NCBI GenBank assembly: GCA_036785705.1
Contig: JAWUZG010000005.1
Coordinates: 2,356,001 to 2,420,000, forward strand
DNA: 64,000 bases
Source: Acanthornis magna
Lineage: Eukaryota > Chordata > Aves > Passeriformes > Acanthizidae
Reading direction: 5' to 3'
A program made the translations under genes and the position numbers. Shown here piece by piece: positions 10,782 to 19,100 of this stretch. The notes under the pieces were generated by a model. The model searched no databases. It was given only the letters and a program-made list of their open reading frames with translations, and was not told the DNA's origin. Positions within the stretch are counted from its first letter, which is position 1. Every line of letters starts with the position of its first letter.

Positions 10782-11512
10782 CTCGTGGTGGTTAGATTTC
10801 TATCAATAGAAAATACAGAATTTAGAAATTACCATGACTGTCAGCAATTAGAACATCTATAAATTAAATCTAAGGAGAAAGATCAGTAAAAAGTTTCAGG
10901 GAAGTTTTCAGGTTTTTACTCACAATCGTCCTCCTCTCTCTTCTATTACTACCCTTTGTTATTCCCAGAAATCACTTAAATTATGTGAATTAAAGTGACA
11001 GACAAGGAATCTGTGTCTCCTGTAGACTCTCAGGTTAGTTTTCTGAATTAGTTTAAATTAGGAAAAAGGAAATTTCAGCAGGGAATATTAAGGAATAGCT
11101 ATCATCGTTGATGAACCTAACTTGGAAAGTATTCTAAAGCAAGCAGTGACAAGAACTCTGGGTGAAATATCATTCTAGTATATTCCTGACTTCCACTGTA
11201 GTTGTTTACCTGCTGTTCACAGTAAATTGTCCCTTATTTTCAAACAGCAGTGGAATTTTTTGTCTTAGTTTAACAAAGTGGTGCCTCAAGGATTGTTTGG
11301 AGGAGTGTTCTGTGCCCTGCAGTGGGAGGTTACACACACACAACCACCACGGTGTTATCAGCCTGGATAAAATATGCGCATGGAATTAAAAAAAAAAAAA
11401 AACCAAAACAAACCAAAACAACAACAGAACTGTATCTCCACAATGCCGTCAGACTTATTTCAAGTGGAAGAAATATGAGACAGCCACTGAGGAATTAAAA
11501 ACAACTTTTTCT

Positions 11513-11532
11513 CCCCCACCCCCCCTCCCCCC
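11513..11532 (-). other. G-quadruplex-capable C-rich block
   Basis: The + strand reads C5 A C7 T C6, so the minus strand has G6 A G7 T G5. This can supply four G-runs of three or more with 1-nt loops. It lies about 650 bp upstream of the CpG island. Confidence 0.55.
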
Positions 11533-11802
11533 TTGGTGATTCTATTTTACTTTCTACTGAACTATATTGCATCTGCATTGCGGCTATTAATAGATTTGGG
11601 GTTTTAATCCTGTGCACAGGCCGGCAAACTCGAAGCGAACAGAGTAACACACGGACTCGCCACTGGGTGGTACTACAGAAATAAAAAATAGCGCTTAATA
11701 CTCGGCAAGTGCCTACTTCGCGGAGAAAAACGAGCCAAGATCTATCATGTGATCCATATTCCAGTTACATGTACCTGGGAGAGGGAGCAGAATTGAGAGA
11801 TG

Positions 11803-11804
<2 letters not shown>

Positions 11805-11849
<45 letters not shown>

Positions 11850-11866
11850 GGGCTTTTTTTTTTTTT
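11805..11866. repeat. A42 tract followed by T13 (foldback homopolymers)
   Basis: A run of 42 A (11805-11846) is separated by 7 nt (gttgggc) from a run of 13 T (11854-11866). There is no AATAAA or recognisable retroelement directly upstream. The A-run length may be unreliable in assembly. Confidence 0.85.
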
Positions 11867-12268
11867 CTTAATGGAAAACAGAAAACAGATGTTTGCCTGA
11901 AAATTTGTCAGCCACGAGTTTGAAATGTCGTTCAAAACATACCCAAGACGGAGTGAACTAACTGGTAGCTGTAATCAGCATAAATTACGTATCTTCAATT
12001 ACTGTCTTTCGCTTATTTTTTGAGACAGAGCGCGTCTTTTATTTAGACAGGGCTACTTCCAGCCAGTCACAGATGCCATTACTAAGTGAACACAATAAAC
12101 CACCCTCCAAGAACGGGGGAAAAAAAGAGCAGGGCGGACAACTATGAGGTTAAAAACAATGATTAGCAGAAAACGCCACCGTAGCCCTCCGAACGCCCAT
12201 TTTGGGGGTCCGGGTCGGCGGCGCCCACAGGTGCCCCGCTCCCCTCAGCCGCGCCGGGCGGGAAGGAG

Positions 12269-12276
12269 ATGGCGGC
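12269..12276 (+). promoter_or_regulatory. YY1-type motif ATGGCGGC (1)
   Basis: ATGGCGGC is the core of the YY1 site found in many CpG-island promoters. It is on the + strand, at the 5' edge of the island. Confidence 0.45.
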
Positions 12277-12620
12277 CGCTCTTCCGTCCCGCGCCCCGAC
12301 GGCGGAAAACGCCAATAACCCACGCCAAAGACCTGGAAAACCGCCTGGAAGCTGGGAGCTTCCTCGCTACGGAGCACGGCTTAGCGTGCTAAGCGCTCCC
12401 TTCAGGCGGGAGGTCCCCGAGGCAGCCCGGCGAGAGCGCGGCTCCGGGCGCCGAGGGAAGGGGTGGGCAGGAGAAGCCGCTCCTCCGGCGCTGTCAGCGG
12501 CGGCGTACGCGCGTTCCTGGCGGAGATTCCCGGCCGCGGGAGGCGGGAAGAGGGCAGGGAGAAGGGGAGAGGGCAGGGAGAGGCGCTTCCCGCCCTTCCC
12601 CGGGCGCGCGCCCAACCGCC

Positions 12621-12631
12621 GCCGCCATTTT
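12621..12631 (-). promoter_or_regulatory. YY1-type motif (2), minus orientation
   Basis: GCCGCCATTTT on + is AAAATGGCGGC on -, a full match to the YY1 consensus AANATGGCGGC. Confidence 0.55.
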
Positions 12632-12838
12632 ACCCTCCCGCCCCCTTTCCTCCTCCTCCCCGCTCGCCATCCCGCCGCTCGGAGCCGCGGTGGGAAGGCG
12701 GGGCGAGAGGGAAAAGGGAGGAGGAGGGACTCGGCCACCTTCGCCTCCTCCTGCCTGGTCGGAAACTGCCGAGCGGCGCCCGAGCGCCCTGTCCCCCCCT
12801 TCGCTCCCGTCCCCTCCTCCTCCTCCTTCCCCCTCAGC

Positions 12839-12849
12839 AAAATGGCGGC
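12839..12849 (+). promoter_or_regulatory. YY1-type motif (3), plus orientation
   Basis: AAAATGGCGGC is a full match to the YY1 consensus. It follows a pyrimidine-rich stretch (ctcctccttccccctcag). In mammalian genes sense-oriented YY1 sites of this form often sit just downstream of the transcription start, which makes about 12820-12840 a candidate start region (inference). Confidence 0.55.
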
Positions 12850-12874
12850 GCGTGGAGTCCCTGGGAGCCAGTGA
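12842..12874 (+). other. candidate uORF 1 (10 codons)
   Basis: ATG at 12842 in a strong initiation context (A at -3, G at +4) opens MAARGVPGSQ and stops at TGA 12872-12874. The same ATG is the core of YY1 motif 3. A good splice donor, CCA|gtgagt, starts at 12871, but joining there to USP34 exon 2 would be out of phase. Whether it is translated depends on whether transcription starts upstream of 12842. Confidence 0.4.
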
Positions 12875-12930
12875 GTGACTCGGCTTCTCCTCCTCCTCCT
12901 CCCCGCCGCTGCCGCCGCCGCCACAGGCTC

Positions 12931-12938
12931 ATTTGCAT
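12931..12938 (+). promoter_or_regulatory. octamer motif ATTTGCAT
   Basis: A perfect POU/Oct octamer sits in an AT-containing island (ctcATTTGCATtgatc) within very GC-rich promoter sequence, where such a motif stands out. Confidence 0.5.
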
Positions 12939-12972
12939 TGATCAGCCGCCCCGGATCCCAGACCGGCCCCTG

Positions 12973-13034
12973 CCTCTCCCCCCCCCTCCCCTTCTCTTCC
13001 CATTCCTTCCCGCCCCCTCCCTCCCCTCCCCCCC
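12973..13034 (+). other. 62-nt pyrimidine tract in the promoter
   Basis: Sixty of 62 bases are C or T; the exceptions are A at 13002 and G at 13012. The minus strand is therefore G-rich with many G3+ runs. This is a typical place for G-quadruplex formation, triplex or R-loops near a CpG-island start site. Confidence 0.6.
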
Positions 13035-13056
13035 GGTGACCCCCGCCCCGGCCCCC

Positions 13057-13093
13057 ATCAATCATCAATCAGCAGCACCGAGCGGATCAATCA
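13057..13093 (-). promoter_or_regulatory. three PBX-type motifs TGATTGAT
   Basis: ATCAATCA (TGATTGAT on the minus strand) occurs exactly three times within 37 bp: 13057-13064, 13064-13071 and 13086-13093. TGATTGAT is the PBX/HOX dimer core. They sit 47-83 nt before the USP34 ATG, probably inside the 5'UTR. Confidence 0.5.
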
Positions 13094-13147
13094 ATGGTCG
13101 GGAGGAGGCGGCGGCGGCGGCTGCTGCTGTTAATGAACAATGTGTGA
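13094..13147 (+). other. candidate uORF 2 overlapping the USP34 start codon
   Basis: ATG at 13094 opens MVGRRRRRRLLLLMNNV and stops at TGA 13145-13147, three bases past the USP34 ATG (13140-13142). An internal ATG at 13133 gives the four-codon form MNNV. Its frame is shifted by one relative to USP34. The Arg/Leu runs come from the GGC and TGC triplet repeats of the 5'UTR. The first ATG has T at -3 and G at +4, a weak to moderate context. The internal ATG has T at -3 and A at +4, a weak context. Confidence 0.55.
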
Positions 13148-13182
13148 GAGCTGCGCCGAGCTGCTGGAGGTGTTAAATGAGA
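13140..13182 (+). CDS. USP34: USP34 exon 1, coding part (residues 1-15)
   Basis: ATG TGT GAG AGC through AAT GAG A|gtaagt gives 14 codons plus one base (phase 1). It encodes MCESCAELLEVLNE, with a CxxC at residues 2-5. The 5'UTR lies directly upstream in the CpG island, but its 5' end is unknown. Confidence 0.93.
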
Positions 13183-16100
13183 GTAAGTGCGGCCGCCCTC
13201 CCCCGCTTCCCTCCCCCCGGGCCGGGACCCCGCGGACCCTCCTCTGCACCGGGTTACAGCCCCGCTTCGCCTCCTTCCTCGCCTCTCCCCGCCCGCCTCG
13301 GGCCTCCCGGGCGCGGGGTTCCCTCTCTCCCCGGCCATGGAGGAGCTCCCTCCATGCCCTGCTCGGCGCTTCCTTCCCCCTTCCTTCTCCGCTCCCCGCG
13401 GCCTGGGGCGGGCCCGCCGCCGCCGTGTCCCCGCTCCATCCCCCCTTTCCTTCGGGATCCGCATCCCCGGCAGCCGCGGCGGGGCCTGCCCGGGCTGAGG
13501 AGCTGCCCGGGAGCCGCTCCGGGGACAGCCGGGCCTGGGCTGGGTCTCTTTTAACCAGCAGCAGCAGCGGCAGCAAAGGCAGTTCGGAGTGATCCTGCCT
13601 CCCCCTCCCTCTGCCTGGCCTCGGTATGCGGTGCAGGTGCTTTTCGGGCACCGATTCTCCCGAAGCTGTGAGGGAAGCGGCGCCTGGAGGAGCCTGGCTC
13701 GGCTTGGCGAGGTTGGGAAGGTGCTCCCGGGTGTTTGGCTTCGGGGGTGGTCTCTGGCTCCCTCCCGAAGTTTCCTCTTCACGAGTGTTACCGGCAGGGT
13801 CGGAGGGGTGATACAGCAGGTGTTCCCCCCGCTGCCGCTGGAATCGGGAGCTTTTGGGGCACGAAATTCCCTGTAGGCCTCGTGTATCCCTTCGAACCTG
13901 CGCTCCGTGGCAGCCAAGGTACCTTCCCACCTTCTCAGGAGCTCTGCCTCACGAACAAAGACCAAAAAAACCACCATTTGTACAGATGCTGAGGAATTGG
14001 AACAACTTATCAGCTGAAGTTTGTAATGAGAGGGAAGTTTAACTATCTCGGATCTTAGACATGGCATTTTTCCTCGTTGCACTCTGCAAATCCTGTTCCA
14101 GCAGAATGGAGCACAGAAGCTGCCTAGAACAGGGTTTGGGTAGAGTTGTCTTCACTCTCCTGAGGCCCACTTCCACACTCCTACAAGTAGTTGAATGTTG
14201 GCCTCTTTCTTGCTGGGGAAATAGGGTATTCAGTCATGGTCAGCGTTTCATTTGAGAAGTAAAAATGTAGGTGTAAAAGTAACTTTTATGAGAGTTTAGG
14301 AGATGCTGGATTAAATCAGATGATGTGGATATTACACACCAAAATGGTTATTTAAAGAGTAAGTTCAAAATAAGACTAAATTATCAGTGGTATACGATGA
14401 CAGCTGCTTGTTGGAAGAGAAAACTTCACTTGGTTTGGATGGATTGATAAGTAATCATTGTTTAAACTTGTTTGTGATTGGTATGGTCACGAAAAAGTTG
14501 TAACATTAAATTTGGTATTTCAAGGAATCCCTGAATTTCCAGTATGAATTGATTTTTACAGGTGTTTTAAGGTAATTGGGATTGATGTCGATAGATATTT
14601 CCCTATAGATAAAGCAATGTCTTCAATCACTTTATTAATTCTTTTTATATATATATATAAAACCTAGGGTATGGATAATTTAATGGTTCTGCATTATATA
14701 AGATATATCCCTGCTATTAAGTAGAAGGAAATATGTCTTTTAAAGTCAAAATTTATTAGGAAAATTCTGAAATACTACTGCTATGTAGTTAATTGCCAGA
14801 AATGCTGCTTAAGTAACATTAGGTTCGGCCTTCCCTTCAGAGAAAGAAGCACACTGTAAATCACCAGAACTATTTGGTGTGTGTGTTTGGATACAAAGAC
14901 ATGTGATGGTGCTCCCTTCTCACTGGATGAGACTGAGTTGTGAGGTAGGGACGGTTTCTTTTATAACTTCCAGTTGAGTTATTTGTGTTCCTTAAGTAAT
15001 AATGAAAGGTACATAATACAAAAATGATGTCAAGCCTTGGTTTTTAAAACACTGCAGCAGAAATGAAAAGTGGTAGTAAAGAATGAGGTCATGCCCGAAA
15101 TGTGTGAGCCACAGGCTGCCAGCAGTTTCCTTTTCTGCCCACGGAGCATTTGGGATCAGCTCTGCACCGGAACTACCCAAGCAGGGTTTTCAGAGAGGTC
15201 CAGCAAACAGCATCTCTTTTCTTTTAGAATTTTCTTGCTAAACAAAACATTTTTACGTGGCCACACACTGGCCTTTGTCTTCATTTGCTCTTATGTGTGC
15301 AAAATAAGATTTGGTATCACTTGCATGACAGGTCACTTGGAAAGGGAATTGACAAGCGGTCTCAAAGTGATGTTTGGGAAGGAACATGTGGGGAGCTCCT
15401 GTTCTCTTCCTAAGAAGTTGCCAATTAATGGGTGACAGAAGGGTGAAACAGAGCAATTCTACAAACAGGCATATTTTTCTTAGAAGCATATTAGTCCCAC
15501 TGTAAACTGCTAGAGTATTAACCTACCCCACATAACAGTGTGCAGAGCTGGAGATTTTGTCCAGCAGTGACCTTCGTGTAGGCCCAGGGTTATGTCCTGG
15601 GAAGACTCCAGGTCCTCAGGTCTGATTTTGTCACAGGCAGTCAGTGGTCCTGGGTCTGTGGCTGCTTGAGGTCCTGAACTGGAAACCTGTAGATTGAAAA
15701 GGTTTTTTTTTTTTGGCCAAAGGTGTGTAAATATGCATGTATGTATTTAACATAATACTTCACTGAGAAGCAGGTAATGTTTTATGGATAGAGTCAACAA
15801 TGTTGGGTTTTTTGGTGTATATATATATATATTTCTTCTTCTCTTGGAGTATCTTGATTTTCAGCATTTGATCTACATATTAAACCCAGTAAATTCCCTG
15901 ATCTTGAAGTTATTTCCTGAGAAGTAGTAATTTCAAGTTATGATTTGATCCAGGAACTCAGTAAAATGCACATTCCCCTATGAAAATACCCAGACTTTAG
16001 AGGAGTTTTAGCACTATAAGACAATCTGTTCACTCAGAGCAAACAGTCTTAATATCTCACTGTAGGTTTCTTAGCATCATTTACATTATCCCAGGCAGGG

Positions 16101-19100
16101 TTTAATAGGAGTAAAGTCTATAAAAAGTCTGATTATTTTTTAATTAATCTACCACAATATAAACATTTTTAGTAGCCTTTAATAGAAGGGAAAAAAGGAA
16201 GACACAGTGGGCTGCTTTTTAAGATAAGGCCACTTATTTACAAAAGGCTTAAGAACAGATTCTCATGGCATTAATTATAGGGGCTCATTTAAATGTGCAC
16301 ACATTTTACAGGAAAAGTGCATTGAGGACATTCTGTGCTTTTATGTTAATTTACAGCATTCTGTATCCCAGAATGAACCCTGTTACACTTTGCATTCCTT
16401 GGTTTCTTTGGATGCCAGGTCTTGTCAGTCTAGGAGGGTTTATATTGAGTTTCAGTTGTTCTTGAGTAGTATTTACATTTCTGTGCTGTCCAGAGGCCCT
16501 GATCAGGACAGCTCTGTTTTGCTAGGCACTGCATGGATACCCAGATAATCTTAACCCTGAAGTAAGCCAGAAAATAGAGAAATGTAACATAAGAGGTATG
16601 TTAGAGGTCTGTCTCAGGCCTTTTCCAGGAGTTCTGCAGGTCGTTGTGTCCCACCTGGAGCCACAGGGATAGATTGAGCTGCCTGTAGATCCATCCACGC
16701 CATCCCTGTGGTTTCACCCCCAAGCACTGAGGATGTGAGCTCCGTGCTGAGTGTTTGTTGAGTGCGAGGCTGTCCTTGTGTGCCTGGAGAGCCTCTTCTT
16801 GGCTGCAAGTGCCAGTCTGGTTCTCAGAGCAGTCCTGAGTCAGCGTCCTCACAGTCCTGGCTGTGGCATGTCCCAGAGAGCCCAGCTCAGCTTGGTTGCC
16901 TGCGAGGCTTCCCTTTGGGACTGCAGCTGATGTTGATGTGTGTTGACTTAAAACTCCGTAGACGATTTTGGTTTAGGTTTGGTTTGTTCTTCTTGTTTGG
17001 TTTGGGTTTTATAAAAGTAAGAAACAAAAAGATTACAGCATGGAAAAATAGGTTTTATTATGTAGTGGCAGTCGTGGTTTTAGGTTACCTTGGTAGGCCT
17101 TGGTTATTCCCAGTTCTTGGTTTCTGGGAACAAAGTTTGTTTTCTTCCCAGCATTCTGCTTCACTTTTTTTCCAGTGATTACCTCTTTAGCCCATTTTTT
17201 TCCTAGCAGCTCTGAAATCATAACATCAGTTCACACTGATGATTAGAGCCTTCTAGATGGTATTCTATTACACCAGCTTGCAGGCTATTTTTCTCCTTAC
17301 GTTTTCTCTTTAGTAGGCCAGAAAAATAAAAAAACCCAATGACCAACCGAAAACAATGCCCCCCCTCACAGTCTACTCAAGCACAGGAGATGAATGTAGC
17401 CTCATACTGTTGTTCTCTGTCTGTTACTCAGCTGGCCTGCAGAACTACTCCTAGAATGATCAGGTCCATAAAACACTTGAGGTACTGAAGTGCTTTACTG
17501 TTTGTGTAGTTTAAGGATAGCCCTGAATTTGGATGCTGGAGATTCTTGGCTTGACTCCTTGTCATGTTATTCTGGCATGTGGGAAGCACAAAGAGTAGCC
17601 TTGGGTATGTTTACCTTGGGTTAGGTGAGAAATTGTATTCCAGAACATCGCAGCATTCTGTTTGCTCTTTGGGATCTGGAGAGGATCGATATTTTATGCT
17701 GGGAGTGCTCAGATACTGAGGATGTGCTATAAAATTATTACAGATATTGCATCATTAACATCACTTAGTCTCCAAGAGCTGCTCTCACTTGTTCAGTGCT
17801 TACCTGTAAAGTTCAGGATTTATTATTCAATTACCTCTAGTTTTTTGTGCAGATCTAAAGTTTCATTTGGCTGTTAGATGATTCCTCTCGTGCAAAACTG
17901 TAAAAATTGTCTCTGTTGCATGGCTTGTTTCTTTCTCTCTTTTTTTTCCCCTTTTTAAAAAGATTTATCTTTTCTTTCTCCTTAAATGATATTTCCATGC
18001 TTAAAACCTCTGCAGAGATGCTGTGGAGGATTTATTTGGGTAACTGCCCTACCTTATACATCTTTGCAGTCTTCTTTTAAAGAAAGGAAAGTCATTTGTC
18101 TACAACATTGAAATTCAATAATTTCTTCATGTTTACTTTTGTCTTTGACTCTTTTTAAGGCAATGAGCAGCCAGGCTTAAAGGAAAATGAAAATAACCTT
18201 TTCTTTATAGCAGCATTGCCAGATTACGGTTATGGACTGTGCTGAAGTGCTACTCCAAATGAATTGGAGTAAACAGGGAAAAAATGGAAGGAGGAACTTG
18301 TATCCTTGCTAACTGTGAACTTTCTAAAGTGAAAGGGAAGGCGACACTAAGACAAAGTTGTTTTGTTTGTAATTGTAAAGCAGTTGAAGAAAAAACTCTA
18401 TGACTTTAATAGCTAAAAGACTTCTATTTTTGGAAAGATACTTCAGCTTTTGTTCTGTACAATTTTTTTGGTTATGTTATTTGATGCGATCAGAAATGAT
18501 TTTGTCCTGAGACTTTTCCTGTTCAGGCTTCTGCAAACTGGTTCCTTCTCATTGCTCAAGCCACTTGATCAGTGATGCTGAAGATGAGTTACGTAAATCC
18601 CATTCTGCTGAGTTTTGTTGCGAGTTACCGACCATTGACGTGTATTTACTGAGATGCTTCTCTCTGTAAACAGGGAAATCTTCTGTTGGATAAGTACTTG
18701 GAACAATATCCTCAAAGCCACAAGGCTTTACCATTGTAGAGTGGATTAGTTAGTGGATAACTTCAAGGAAAATGAAGGAAGCAAGAAAGGAAAGGAAAGC
18801 ATCCCTTGCTTCGTGTTAAAAAGATACTTGATCAGTGTAGAGCTTGAAGTCATCATGTTTCCCACATAGGAAAGCTTTGTGTTAGATTTTTTTTCGTGTG
18901 TTTTGGTGCATATGGCTTTCCCTCCATAGGGGTAGTTTTCAAGTCACCCAAGTTCCAAGCAGTTCCTGAGCCAAGTCCAAGACAATGTGCTTAGGCTATC
19001 CTGGATGTTGTTGGCGTCAGTTCTTATAACAGAGCAGCTTTTGGACCTGTCCTTGGATGCAGAGGTGGTGCAGAGTGTAGTGGGGCACTGTTGGGAGCAG

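Larger units (their letters stand above)
5991..12169. other. intergenic spacer between XPO1 and USP34
   Basis: About 6.2 kb with no gene I can support on either strand. Open frames here are short (the longest is 150 codons, minus strand, 8232-8684) and resemble no family I know. The contents are listed separately: an AATAAA plus A14 tail, A-runs at 10046-10069 and 11805-11846, hairpins near 10711-10781 and a C-rich block at 11513-11532. From about 11620 CpG frequency rises toward the USP34 island. The spacer length matches my recollection of the mammalian XPO1-USP34 gap. Confidence 0.7.
12170..13870 (+). promoter_or_regulatory. USP34: CpG island: USP34 promoter and first exon
   Basis: CpG density and GC content rise abruptly compared with the AT-rich flanks. 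The island surrounds the USP34 start codon and extends about 0.7 kb into intron 1. It contains GC boxes (e.g. ccccgccccg at 13041-13050), YY1-type sites, an octamer and PBX-type motifs, listed separately. There is no TATA box at a plausible place, which fits a housekeeping-type dispersed promoter. The exact transcription start cannot be read. I infer it lies somewhere in 12550-13050. Long open frames on both strands here are by-products of high GC content. Confidence 0.85.

Noticed and set aside
12842..12870. Alternative USP34 N-terminus MAARGVPGS from a cryptic first exon
   Set aside because: Joining 12870 to 30445 gives the wrong phase and an early stop in exon 2, so it cannot encode USP34 directly. 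Kept only as a uORF or noncoding exon candidate.
12269..13176. Long + strand open frames in the CpG island (201 and 237 codons)
   Set aside because: High GC removes stop codons. The products are Arg/Pro/Gly/Ser-rich low complexity, one frame begins at GTG rather than ATG, and no family resemblance is seen.
12367..14082. Long minus strand open frames over the USP34 promoter (233, 331 and 266 codons)
   Set aside because: Same base-composition effect. They overlap the USP34 exon and promoter and contain Gly/Arg/Pro runs, with no splice or family support for an antisense gene.
15070..17178. Open frames of 121 and 138 codons in USP34 intron 1
   Set aside because: They are within an intron, the translations show no domain, and codon content looks like translated noncoding sequence.
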